Both the position numbers and the translations under genes were made by a program. Below are positions 8,957-17,723 of a stretch of DNA of 64,000 nt, piece after piece. The notes beneath the pieces were generated by a model. The model was not told where the DNA came from. It saw only the letters and a list, made by a program, of their open reading frames with translations, and ran no database searches. Source of the DNA: CAYOOP01 sp964405685 (GTDB taxonomy: Bacteria; Pseudomonadota; Alphaproteobacteria; Rickettsiales; SXRF01). The first letter of the stretch is position 1, and each line of letters opens with the position of its first letter. The stretch covers positions 1 through 64,000 of the forward strand of contig CAYOOP010000002.1 in NCBI GenBank assembly GCA_964405685.1, written 5' to 3'.

Positions 8957-9424
8957 ATGGCTGAGTTCAATGATAACGATCATGCAGATCATTTACCTGA
9001 TCCGGACCTGGCCCGCTCTTTTTCCTTCGATAGAAGAACGCCACCTACAGACGTTTTAGGCGCTTTGGCAGATTGGCAGATTAGAAAGCACCACTTGCAA
9101 GAAATTAGGAAAAAAGTGGCCGAAAATTGGCCAGAAGTCAGTTCAATACGGTGTACAATCGATTATGGTAAACCAATCTTTTCGGTGCATATCCGTGATT
9201 CTTCAGAATCGTTCCAGCAAGAGCAATGGAAAAGTCTCCAGGAAAAGCATTGGCCAGTTGGGGATTTGATTGATGGTGTCCTAAAGGATGTCCTAGGGGA
9301 CCGTAAATGTGGCGTTACTTTCGTACCTGAACCTAAAATAGAAAGACTGTCGCATCCTGGAGATGTGAAGATATATCCTGCTCAAGAAAGAGAGAACGGT
9401 ATAGGAGATGGGCGTGGAAGATGA
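8957..9424 (+). CDS. hypothetical protein, A+T-rich orphan
   Basis: 155-residue acidic soluble protein I do not recognise. The start at 8957 has an AGGGG site. The middle (WPEVSSIRCTIDYGKPIFSV) looks like alternating strands, followed by a helical stretch with several Trp and Gln; the last 25 residues are Gly/Arg-rich and probably disordered. It stands alone between divergent recJ and the methyltransferase gene. It has the same A+T-rich style as the orphans at 397, 6446 and 34976. Confidence 0.55.
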   Translation: MAEFNDNDHADHLPDPDLARSFSFDRRTPPTDVLGALADWQIRKHHLQEIRKKVAENWPEVSSIRCTIDYGKPIFSVHIRDSSESFQQEQWKSLQEKHWPVGDLIDGVLKDVLGDRKCGVTFVPEPKIERLSHPGDVKIYPAQERENGIGDGRGR

Positions 9425-9469
9425 TTAGAAAATGTCGCTAGTGATAGTGGGGTGACAAGAGAGAAATAT

Positions 9470-10117
9470 ATGCACCGCAATTCGCACCCTGCCATTCCTT
9501 ATATTGAAGCGCTCTATGCGCAGGAGGATGCGTTGCTCAAAGAAATCAATGCAACGCTCGAAGCGCGAAATACCGCGTGGCAGGTGGGCGCGGTAGAGGG
9601 CAGGTTGCTCCAGGTGTTGATTGCGATGGCAGGAATCAAAACCATTGTCGAAATTGGCACGCTTGCGGGGTATTCAACCATCTGGATGGCGCGCGCGCTT
9701 CCCGAAGGCGGGCACATTACAACACTCGACCGCGACCCCAAGCACTGCGAACTCGCACGCGGGTTTTTTGCACGTTCGGACGTGGCCGATAAGATCACGC
9801 TTTTGGAGGGTGACGCACACGCGAATCTCAAAACGCTAAAAGGCCCAGTGGATATGGTGTTTATCGATGCTGATAAACCTTCCTATAATGCCTATTTGGA
9901 TTGGGCGGAAGCCAACGTGCGTAAAGGCGGACTGATTGTTGCGGACAATACGTTGTTGTTTGGCAGCGTGTATCAAAATGCGCCGCCTAATGATACCGCG
10001 CCTACCACCTGGAAAGACATGCGCCGGTTTAATGAACGTTTGGCGGATGCGTCACGGTATCAGGGGTTACTGTTTCCGACGGAGGAGGGGTTGAGTGTGG
10101 CTATAAAGTTGTTCTGA
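9470..10117 (+). CDS. class I SAM-dependent O-methyltransferase (family 3)
   Basis: Transfers methyl from S-adenosylmethionine to a small hydroxylated substrate, usually with a metal ion. The SAM-binding motif I is VEIGTLAGYSTIWMARALP, the metal-binding/post-I segment is VDMVFIDADKPSYNAYLDW, and VADNTLLFGSVYQ closes the core; all are typical of the caffeoyl-CoA/YrrM O-methyltransferase family. ATG 9470 gives 215 residues, the usual size; a GTG at 9452 is possible. The natural substrate cannot be read from the sequence, and the neighbours (recJ side and ctaG) give no hint. Confidence 0.85.
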   Translation: MHRNSHPAIPYIEALYAQEDALLKEINATLEARNTAWQVGAVEGRLLQVLIAMAGIKTIVEIGTLAGYSTIWMARALPEGGHITTLDRDPKHCELARGFFARSDVADKITLLEGDAHANLKTLKGPVDMVFIDADKPSYNAYLDWAEANVRKGGLIVADNTLLFGSVYQNAPPNDTAPTTWKDMRRFNERLADASRYQGLLFPTEEGLSVAIKLF

Positions 10118-10118
10118 T

Positions 10119-10213
10119 GTCATTGCGACCCCGCACTTGTTGCGGGGGAAGCAATCCAGAACTCTCCCAGCCGAAAGCACTGGATTGCTTCGGCCTGAAG
10201 GCCTCGCAATGAC
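10119..10213. repeat. palindromic repeat, GTCATTGCGA family
   Basis: A 95-bp element bounded by inverted ends GTCATTGCGA and TCGCAATGAC, with inner pairs such as GCAATCCAG/CTGGATTGC. A relative with the same ends and GCAATCCA core is at 51717-51805. Here it fills the gap between the convergent methyltransferase and ctaG genes, where it could fold in both transcripts. Confidence 0.85.
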
Positions 10214-10222
10214 GGAGTGTGG

Positions 10223-10750
10223 CTACTCCTTCGCCCGAAAAAACGTATACGACAGTGTAATCGTCGTCACATCCGCCATGTTCGGGTCGTTGTCGATATC
10301 AGGATCAATAAAAAACGACACAGGCATGTTGACTTTTTGGCCGGGTTGCAGGGTTTGATTTTTGAAACAGAAACATTCAATTTTGTTGAAATACATACCC
10401 GCCTTATTCGGTACCACGTTATAGGTGGCGTGGCCGGTGGTAGGCACGTTTGCTGTGTTCTTCGCGGTGTAAAAGGCAAGGCTGCGCTCGCCGGGGTGGA
10501 TTTTTATTTCTAGTTGTTCGGCCTTAAAATCCCACGGCAGGTTTTGGTCCGTATCGGCATTAAAACGAATGGTGATAGTGCGTTCAGAAATGCGGGTAGG
10601 TTCTACTCCTGCCTTACGCGTGGCCCCGCCAAAGCCGGTAACATCGCAAAACAGGCGGTAGAGCGGCACGCTGGCATAGGCGAGCATGAACATCCCCGCT
10701 GCGAGCATCAGCATGTTGACAGCGAGGGAGAGGTTTTTCTTAGGGGTCAT
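10223..10750 (-). CDS. ctaG: cytochrome c oxidase assembly protein CtaG/Cox11
   Basis: Membrane-anchored copper chaperone that loads the CuB site of cytochrome c oxidase. One N-terminal membrane helix (residues 8-28) is followed by a periplasmic beta domain; the copper-binding CFCF lies in IECFCFKNQTL and the family C-terminus DPNMADVTTITLSYTFF is present. The 175 residues are normal. Oxidase subunit genes, usually adjacent in alphaproteobacteria, are missing here. Its start lies only three bases from the end of a truncated toxin gene, so its transcription may now depend on the old toxin-antitoxin promoter. Confidence 0.95.
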   Translation of the reverse strand: MTPKKNLSLAVNMLMLAAGMFMLAYASVPLYRLFCDVTGFGGATRKAGVEPTRISERTITIRFNADTDQNLPWDFKAEQLEIKIHPGERSLAFYTAKNTANVPTTGHATYNVVPNKAGMYFNKIECFCFKNQTLQPGQKVNMPVSFFIDPDIDNDPNMADVTTITLSYTFFRAKE

Positions 10751-10753
10751 GAT

Positions 10754-10840
10754 TCATGCAAACACTGCTACAGATTCCTTCACCAGCAATCGGCTTACGA
10801 GTATGTTGGTGTCTAGTACAACGCGGAAGTTAGCTTTCAT
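10754..10840 (-). pseudogene. truncated PIN-domain toxin
   Basis: A 28-codon open frame starting ATG 10840 inside the last codons of the antitoxin gene and reading MKANFRVVLDTNILVSRLL. VLDTNILVS is the first catalytic strand of PIN-domain ribonucleases (the first acidic residue is the Asp). It stops at TGA 10754-10756, just before ctaG, so the remaining roughly 100 residues with the other acidic residues are gone. The overlap with the antitoxin gene is the normal arrangement for such pairs. I read it as a toxin destroyed by deletion. Confidence 0.75.
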
Positions 10841-11069
10841 CGCGAAGGATATTAGACAGAACTTCCTCTGTCATGCCGCGCTGTTTCGCTTTGTCGCTTA
10901 CCTCATCACAAAAGCGCTGGAAAGACGCAACATTCTTTTGTGTTAAGCGCGCATAATCAGCCCCAGACAGCATAAAAGCGACAGGCTTACCATTTTCCTC
11001 AAACGCGATTGACTCTTTAAGAGCCATGCGAACGAATTTCTCATTCTCAGTGGTAGGGATGATCTGCAT
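10830..11069 (-). CDS. Phd/YefM-type antitoxin
   Basis: 79-residue antitoxin of a type II toxin-antitoxin module. The N-terminal part (MQIIPTTENEKFVRMALKES, then GKPVAFMLSGADYARL) resembles the DNA-binding fold of Phd/YefM-like or related PIN-associated antitoxins; the C-terminal half is helical and would wrap the toxin. The next gene is the PIN toxin remnant at 10754-10840, overlapping by 11 bases. With its toxin lost, the protein may persist only as a repressor of its own promoter or as defence against related toxins. The exact antitoxin family is uncertain. Confidence 0.7.
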   Translation of the reverse strand: MQIIPTTENEKFVRMALKESIAFEENGKPVAFMLSGADYARLTQKNVASFQRFCDEVSDKAKQRGMTEEVLSNILRDES

Positions 11070-11113
11070 GCCGCTATTTTACCCTAGAAATGCCTGGAAT
11101 TCAAGATGAGGTT

Positions 11114-12382
<1,269 letters not shown>

Positions 12383-12410
12383 AAAATTCTCCTACGTCTT
12401 CATTCTACAG

Positions 12411-13055
12411 TTATTTCGACTTCTTGTCATTATCATCCGATGTTGCACTGCGGGAAGTCACAACTTCGTCGATAAGCCCGAAATCCTTAGCCATTTCAGA
12501 GCTCATGAAGTTGTCCCGCTCCATGTTTTTTTCCACATGGGAGAGTTTTTGACCCGTATGTTTCACATAAATCTGATTCAGGCGGGCTTTGAGGCTCAAA
12601 ATTTCTTTCGCGTGAATTTCGATATCGGTCGCCTGGCCGGAGAATCCACCGGAAGGTTGGTGAATCATAATCCGCGCATTGGGCAGGCAAAAACGTTTGC
12701 CGGGTGCGCCCGCGCAAAGCAACAGCGAGCCCATCGACGCCGCCTGGCCCATACATAAAGTAGAGACCTGCGGTTTAATATATTGCATCGTGTCATAAAT
12801 TGAGAGGCCCGAAGTTACGACGCCGCCCGGCGAGTTGATGTACATGGAAATTTCTTTGTCCGGATTTTCCGCTTCCAGAAATAACAGCTGCGCGACGATG
12901 AGCGATGCCATCTGATCATGCACGGGGCCGGAAACGAAAATAATGCGCTCTTTTAAAAGGCGCGAATAAATATCGAAGCTGCGTTCGCCGCGGCTGGTTT
13001 GCTCCACCACCATCGGCACAAGATAGCTATCGTAGGTCTCAAGAATATCTGACAT
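12411..13055 (-). CDS. clpP: ATP-dependent Clp protease proteolytic subunit ClpP
   Basis: Serine protease that forms the two-ring barrel of ClpXP. The nucleophile Ser lies in LCMGQAASMGSLLL, the His in ARIMIHQPSGG and the Asp near KNMERDNFMS, so the triad is complete. The N-terminus IYSRLLKERIIFVSGPV is typical. At 214 residues it is of usual length. The start has AAGGAGA upstream. clpX follows downstream; the 240-bp upstream gap holds its promoter and palindromes. Confidence 0.98.
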   Translation of the reverse strand: MSDILETYDSYLVPMVVEQTSRGERSFDIYSRLLKERIIFVSGPVHDQMASLIVAQLLFLEAENPDKEISMYINSPGGVVTSGLSIYDTMQYIKPQVSTLCMGQAASMGSLLLCAGAPGKRFCLPNARIMIHQPSGGFSGQATDIEIHAKEILSLKARLNQIYVKHTGQKLSHVEKNMERDNFMSSEMAKDFGLIDEVVTSRSATSDDNDKKSK

Positions 13056-13163
13056 AAAAAACTCTCCTTCTTCCTTTAGGTTTAGGGGTAAATAGTTAAC
13101 GGTTCGTTTATTTCAATGGTCGTTTGTCTCCTTGCTCGCCTTCTGCTCGTAAATGAGACGTGA

Positions 13164-13237
13164 CTCATGGCTGATTCGGCCTACTGGCCTCGAATAACGG
13201 GAGGCAGAAATATTTTTTATTCCGTACCAGCCATGAG
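13164..13237. repeat. inverted repeat upstream of clpP
   Basis: CTCATGGCTG (13164-13173) and CAGCCATGAG (13228-13237) are perfect inverted copies 54 bases apart, in the leader region between clpP and the convergent-side acyltransferase end. They could form a long hairpin in the clpP upstream transcript or be ends of a dispersed repeat. No other copy was noticed in the window. Confidence 0.5.
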
Positions 13238-13250
13238 CTAGCGAAGCTAT

Positions 13251-13284
13251 GCTTCATGTAAATTCCAGCAGGAATTTACGGAAG
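13251..13284. repeat. 34-bp hairpin repeat, copy A
   Basis: GCTTCAT, a stem GTAAATTCC with loop AGCA and GGAATTTAC, then GGAAG. A second copy of the same length, loop type and flanks but a different stem sequence lies at 51845-51878. It is just downstream of the acyltransferase gene and may also act as its terminator. Confidence 0.7.
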
Positions 13285-13296
13285 TAATTAAATGCT

Positions 13297-14160
13297 CTAA
13301 AAGCGGCCTTTACCAAAGCGTTCGTGGAACCAGAGCCATTGTTCGGGTTTTTCGCGGATCCATTCTTCGTAGATGGCGTTGATACGAAGGGTTAGGGCTT
13401 TGACGTCTTCTGCGGCGTTGCCCGATGAATCCCATTTCAAACGGGGGTAAATATAGGCATCTAAAAACGCTCCTTCACGTCGCACGATTCTTGAGGGGAT
13501 AATAATCGCACCATATTTTACGGCGAGCTCGGCCGGAAGTGGGGAAGTCATAGCGCTGATACCGAAAAAGGGTGCTTCTACGGAGCCGCTGATGCGAAAA
13601 TCCGTGAGCATGCCGATGCCGCGATTGTCTTTTAGCGCACGCATTAATTGCGCAATGCCGTGTGCGGATTTATTGGCAAGCGAATGCGCAAACGTCATGC
13701 GTTTTTTTTCAATAATGGCTTCGCTTAAAGGGTTGGCGGCGGCGCGGTGCATGACCACGATGGGTGCGTTCGCGCTGCGGGGTATGGCTGGTAATAGTTC
13801 CCAATTGCCCATATGCCCGGTGATATAAATGGCGGCTTGCCCGGGTTGTGCCAAATTTTCTCTACCGTGTAGAGTTACGTTTTTTAGCAACTCATCATTC
13901 GGCAGGCTCAAGAATTCCGCAATCGTGCGGCCGAGGTTGTTCCACATGCCTTTTAGCACGGCCTTGTATTTCTCTTCCACCCAATCGGGGAAAATAGCTC
14001 TGAGTTGGCGGTTTGCGCGCTTGTGTTGTGGAAGGCGAGGGCCAATAAATCCTAGAATTGCACCACCGAGCGTCGAAGCGGCGTTCAACGGCAGTGTACG
14101 AAAAATGACTTCAAAGCCCTTTAATGCCGCGTACTCGCCAAGGTGTTTGAGGCGGGGCAT
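13297..14160 (-). CDS. lysophospholipid/lipid A acyltransferase (LpxL/HtrB family)
   Basis: Inner-membrane acyltransferase that adds a secondary acyl chain to lipid A precursors or a related lipid. The catalytic HX4E motif is in ITGHMGNWELLP (near residue 120), followed by the glycerolipid motif GIGMLTDFRISGSVEAPFFG and the C-terminal PEQWLWFHERFGKGRF that marks this family. ATG 14160 lies ten bases after the tig stop and gives 287 residues; translation is probably coupled to tig. Whether it is LpxL or LpxM cannot be told. It separates tig from clpP, an uncommon insertion. Confidence 0.88.
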   Translation of the reverse strand: MPRLKHLGEYAALKGFEVIFRTLPLNAASTLGGAILGFIGPRLPQHKRANRQLRAIFPDWVEEKYKAVLKGMWNNLGRTIAEFLSLPNDELLKNVTLHGRENLAQPGQAAIYITGHMGNWELLPAIPRSANAPIVVMHRAAANPLSEAIIEKKRMTFAHSLANKSAHGIAQLMRALKDNRGIGMLTDFRISGSVEAPFFGISAMTSPLPAELAVKYGAIIIPSRIVRREGAFLDAYIYPRLKWDSSGNAAEDVKALTLRINAIYEEWIREKPEQWLWFHERFGKGRF

Positions 14161-14170
14161 GTCCCGGAGC

Positions 14171-15547
14171 CTATTCCGCTTTTTTCTTGGCGCTTTTCTT
14201 CGCAGGTTTTTTAGGGGCCGGCGCGGAAGAGTCATCCTCGTCTTCTTTTTCCAGGGCTTCGACCGTCGTTGGCGTATCGGTGAATTTCGTTTGCGTGAAA
14301 ATCCAATCCACTGCTTTTTCTTCTAGGATCGGGCCACGAAGTTCATCAAGCGCTTGCGGGTTACTGCGGTAGAATTCCAGCACACGCTGTTCCTGGCCGG
14401 GAAAGTTAGACGCATAACTAAGTAGTGCACGCGAAAGCTCTTCGCGGTTTACCGTCAATTTCTGGCGGCGGCCAATCTCTGCCAGCAAAATGCCGAGTGC
14501 GACGCGGCGTTTGGCGATCTGCGTGTATTCTTCGCGCAATTCTTTTTCACTTTTCTTGGACAGTTCTTCATCACCATTCTTGCGCGCTTCTTCCACGCGC
14601 TGCCAGATGGCGTTGAATTCCACATCGAACATGCCGTTAGGAATCGGGAATGTGCAGCGCTCTTCAAGTTCGTCAAATAACTCTTTTTTCATGCGGGTGC
14701 GCACCAGCGTTGTGAATTCTTTCTGCATCTGGTCACGCAGCGCTTCTTTCAGTGCACGCAGATCCGAGAAGCCTTTGGACTTCGCAAATGCGTCGTTCAC
14801 TTCCGGCGCTTTCAATTCGCTTACCTCGTTTACTTTCACCTCGAAACTGGCCGGTTTACCCGCCAGATTCTGGCTGAAATAATTTTCGGGGAAAGACACT
14901 TCCACCATTTTCTCATCGCCTGCTTTCAGGCCTACAAGTTGTTCTTCAAACCCTGCAATCAGGCTGTTTGAGCCTAGTTCAATCGCAAAATCGCTAGCAG
15001 CACCGCCTTCAAATTTTTCACCATTGATCGAGCCGACGAAATCAATTTTCAGCACATGGCCGATTTTTGCTTTGGTGGCAGCGGGCAGGGCGGAAGGCTC
15101 TTGGCTGCGCTCGGCAAGCTTTTGCAGGCCGCGCTCGACATCCGCGTCCGTCACTTCAAAGGTGGGGCGGTTGACGGTAATGCCGGTCATATCCATCTCC
15201 GGCACCTCGGGCATGACTTCTACCGTAAAACCAAAGGCGAGGTCAGAACCTTCTTTATAATTCTGTTTGTCGATGTTGGGCTGCATGGCCGGGCGGAGGC
15301 TGCGGTCGTTGATGGCTTTATTCACGCCGTCGGTGACGAGGTTTTTAACCACATCGCCCTCGACGCTTGCGCCATAGCGCTGCTTGACGATTTTGGTGGG
15401 TACATGGCCCGGGCGGAACCCGGCGATTTTGACCTGTTTGCTGATTTTGACCAGCTCTTTATCAACGGCCACCTGCACCTCGGCAGAGGTTACCACACAG
15501 TCAAAACCCATTTTCAGGCCATCAGCCTTACGTTCCGTAATTTGCAT
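14171..15547 (-). CDS. tig: trigger factor
   Basis: Ribosome-bound chaperone and peptidyl-prolyl isomerase. The N-terminal ribosome-binding loop is AGFRPGHVPTKIVKQRYG (near residue 43), the FKBP-type isomerase domain follows (KIGHVLKIDFVGSINGEKFE), and the C-terminal chaperone arms carry LLAEIGRRQKLTVNREEL. The end is a Lys/Ala-rich tail, PAPKKPAKKSAKKKAE. At 458 residues it is standard. It heads the tig-acyltransferase-clpP-clpX run. Confidence 0.97.
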   Translation of the reverse strand: MQITERKADGLKMGFDCVVTSAEVQVAVDKELVKISKQVKIAGFRPGHVPTKIVKQRYGASVEGDVVKNLVTDGVNKAINDRSLRPAMQPNIDKQNYKEGSDLAFGFTVEVMPEVPEMDMTGITVNRPTFEVTDADVERGLQKLAERSQEPSALPAATKAKIGHVLKIDFVGSINGEKFEGGAASDFAIELGSNSLIAGFEEQLVGLKAGDEKMVEVSFPENYFSQNLAGKPASFEVKVNEVSELKAPEVNDAFAKSKGFSDLRALKEALRDQMQKEFTTLVRTRMKKELFDELEERCTFPIPNGMFDVEFNAIWQRVEEARKNGDEELSKKSEKELREEYTQIAKRRVALGILLAEIGRRQKLTVNREELSRALLSYASNFPGQEQRVLEFYRSNPQALDELRGPILEEKAVDWIFTQTKFTDTPTTVEALEKEDEDDSSAPAPKKPAKKSAKKKAE

Positions 15548-15658
15548 AAATCCCGTCCTTTGAGATGAAAAAGAAAGCCTATCTAATGGAGGAACACTGC
15601 AAAATCAATGCCAAAATGCCTTGGCATTTCTAGGAATGCTGGTGGAGCTACACGTTCA

Positions 15659-16471
15659 TTATTTGCTGGCGACTGTGGTTTGGACCAGTTTAGGTAGATT
15701 GACGGGTTGAAATGCGCCGTCTACGAGGCTGAATTCTTGGGGATTCGGGTTTTGCTTCGTGGCCTGTGTTTTGAGCAGTTCATCAAACTGGGCGCGCAGT
15801 GCAGGGGGGATTTCGTCCTTCGTCAGTTGCTGGTCTCCGTTTCGATCCAGCTTGGCGAGTTCGGTTTTGCTTAATACTGCTTTTTCTTCGTCGGTTTTAC
15901 GCTCGGTGTTGAGCTGTTCCCAATTCTGTGGCAGCAGGCCATTGGTGCGTGCTTCGGTGATCAATTTTGCCACTAAGCGCGGGTTCTTCAATTTCAGTAC
16001 TTCGGTGCCGTTGACAAAATTAACATTGGCAGCTTCTAAGGTAGCGCCTGCGATTTGTCGGTTTGCGGCTTTGGTTCCTTCATCTTCATTGGAAAACATG
16101 GCAATGGCTTGATCGGCTAGCCCGCTAAGCGCCGTTGTGATGCCAGGCACAACGTTTTTGGCGAAATCCCAGGCGATACCAAACATACCGTTGACTCTCC
16201 CAATCAAAGAACCAATCGTGTCTGATATAGTTTCGATAACGGTGTTTTTTTGCTTATCTTTCTGCTCGGCGAGTGCTTTATCTAACACTGCTGGATCGGC
16301 ACCTTCTTTACTGCCTTTAGCGATGGCGGCGCGCAAGGTTGCTTCAAAATCTTCTCTTGATACCTTGCCTTCAAATCCTTCAAGTTCTTTGACGAGCGCA
16401 TTGGTGCGCGGATCCGTGCTTGATAAAAGCTGATTCGTAATAAAAGCCAATTCTTCTGAGGTATATGCCAT
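15659..16471 (-). CDS. EF-hand-containing protein of unknown function
   Basis: 270-residue protein without a signal peptide. The N-terminal two thirds are helical and Ala/Lys/Glu-rich, with a more hydrophobic stretch IGSLIGRVNGMFGIAWDFA (near residue 88). Near residue 208 it has one good calcium-binding loop, DRNGDQQLTKDE, with D, N, D, T and E at loop positions 1, 3, 5, 9 and 12. I do not recognise the rest. It is divergent from the ribosomal protein operon. Single EF-hands in bacteria are often in calcium-sensing or structural proteins, but no role can be assigned. Confidence 0.65.
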   Translation of the reverse strand: MAYTSEELAFITNQLLSSTDPRTNALVKELEGFEGKVSREDFEATLRAAIAKGSKEGADPAVLDKALAEQKDKQKNTVIETISDTIGSLIGRVNGMFGIAWDFAKNVVPGITTALSGLADQAIAMFSNEDEGTKAANRQIAGATLEAANVNFVNGTEVLKLKNPRLVAKLITEARTNGLLPQNWEQLNTERKTDEEKAVLSKTELAKLDRNGDQQLTKDEIPPALRAQFDELLKTQATKQNPNPQEFSLVDGAFQPVNLPKLVQTTVASK

Positions 16472-16548
16472 GAAGATATTGTACCCTATATTTAGCCATC
16501 CGCATGTGAAGTTTTGATGACAAAGTGGTTAAGGTCGGTATTTAGCCC

Positions 16549-16654
16549 GTCATACCGGCGGAAGCCGGTATCCAGTAAGTCGCGTCTGCGACGCAATAGG
16601 ATCTTTTTGTCCGCCAGACGGCGGACGCTGGATCCCGTTTTTCAACGGGATGAC
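16549..16654. repeat. palindromic repeat, GTCAT-CC...GGATGAC family, long form
   Basis: A 106-bp element beginning GTCATACCGGCGGAAGCCGG and ending CAACGGGATGAC, with nested hairpins including GTCCGCC/GGCGGAC. It shares the GTCCGCC, GGCGGAC and CTGGATCCCGTTTT modules with the copy inside gltB (63395-63480). It lies between divergent genes, upstream of rpsM. Confidence 0.88.
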
Positions 16655-16789
16655 GGGGGTGATAAAAATCCTCACTTTCCCTGTTGACTTCACTCTTTTT
16701 ATACCTATACTGCCCGCTCCTAAAACCAGAATTATGGCGGCGAAGCATGTTGCAAGCTGCTGAAAATTATAGAGAAATCTGAGGCAACT

Positions 16790-17167
16790 ATGGCTCGTAT
16801 CGCTGGCGTGAATATTCCGACTCAAAAACGTGTGGATATAGCGCTTACCTATATTCATGGCATCGGCCATGTGAAGGCGTCCGAAATTTGCGAAAAAACC
16901 GGCATTGCCGCCAACACCCGCGTACACAAGCTTACTGAGGGTGAAGTCAGCAAAATCCGTGAGGTGATTGACCGTGATTACTCGGTTGAGGGTGATCTGC
17001 GCCGTGAAACTTCTATGAATATCAAGCGCTTGGTTGATTTGGGCTGCTACCGTGGCCTGCGTCACCGCAAACGTCTGCCCGTTCGCGGTCAGCGTACGCA
17101 CACCAACGCCCGCACCCGCAAAGGCAAGGCGAAGCCTGTTGCCGGTAAGAAAATGGTCACCAAATAA
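16790..17167 (+). CDS. rpsM: 30S ribosomal protein S13
   Basis: Small-subunit head protein contacting tRNA and the large subunit. It begins MARIAGVNIPTQKRVDIALT and carries YIHGIGHVKASEICEKTGI and the C-terminal RHRKRLPVRGQRTHTNARTR, all standard. The 125 residues are of usual length. It opens the visible end of the alpha operon (rpsM-rpsK-rpoA-rplQ); the genes usually before it (secY, adk) are not here, so the ribosomal cluster is broken at this point. Confidence 0.98.
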   Translation: MARIAGVNIPTQKRVDIALTYIHGIGHVKASEICEKTGIAANTRVHKLTEGEVSKIREVIDRDYSVEGDLRRETSMNIKRLVDLGCYRGLRHRKRLPVRGQRTHTNARTRKGKAKPVAGKKMVTK

Positions 17168-17187
17168 TATTTGAAGTAGGATAACTC

Positions 17188-17613
17188 ATGGCAACCCCCG
17201 CTAAAGATACTGCTAACGCTAAAGACGCCGCTGCCGCTGGCCGCGTTAAAAAGCGCGAACGTAAAAACATCAGCACCGGCGTTGTGCACATCAACGCCAG
17301 CTTCAACAACACGATCGTGACGGTCAGCGACACGCAAGGCAACACCATCTCCTGGTCTGCCGCCGGTTCGCACGGTTTCAAAGGCTCTCGCAAATCCACG
17401 CCTTACGCGGCGCAAGTCACTGCGGAAGATGCGGCGCGCAAAGCTCAGGAACACGGCATGAAAACGGTTGCTGTTCTCGTCAAAGGCCCAGGCGCGGGTC
17501 GCGAATCTGCGCTGCGCGCGCTGCAAGCTGTTGGCTTCCAGGTCACCTCTATTCGCGACGTAACGCCGGTGCCGCACAATGGCTGCCGCCCGCCGAAAAG
17601 ACGGAGAGTCTAA
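17188..17613 (+). CDS. rpsK: 30S ribosomal protein S11
   Basis: Platform protein of the small subunit. The conserved core starts at GVVHINASFNNTIVTVSDTQ and ends DVTPVPHNGCRPPKRRRV. The 141 residues include an Ala/Lys-rich N-terminal extension of about 25 residues (MATPAKDTANAKDAAAAG), slightly longer than usual. It lies 20 bases after rpsM and 110 bases before rpoA, a gap filled by two hairpins. Confidence 0.98.
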   Translation: MATPAKDTANAKDAAAAGRVKKRERKNISTGVVHINASFNNTIVTVSDTQGNTISWSAAGSHGFKGSRKSTPYAAQVTAEDAARKAQEHGMKTVAVLVKGPGAGRESALRALQAVGFQVTSIRDVTPVPHNGCRPPKRRRV

Positions 17614-17620
17614 AGCAATA

Positions 17621-17704
17621 ATCCTGTGGCTCGCGGGAGCGAGAGCACAGGATCTGGTAACGTAACTGAAAGATCCTGCGCAAACACTTCGTGTTTCGCA
17701 GGAT
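17621..17704. repeat. two strong hairpins between rpsK and rpoA
   Basis: Hairpin 1 spans 17621-17653 (ATCCTGTG...CACAGGAT, stem extended by GCTCGC/GCGAG). Hairpin 2 spans 17673-17704 (GATCCTGCG, AAACAC, loop TTC, GTGTTT, CGCAGGAT). The right end AGGATGAC resembles the ends of the dispersed GGATGAC repeats. They lie 20 bases before the rpoA start and could cause pausing, processing or attenuation in the operon; a pure repeat insertion is equally possible. Confidence 0.8.
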
Positions 17705-17723
17705 GACAACGAAAGGGAATAAA

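Noticed and set aside
17691..17723. Longer rpoA start at 17691
   Set aside because: The start codon lies inside a hairpin, lacks a ribosome site and adds residues not seen in the family.
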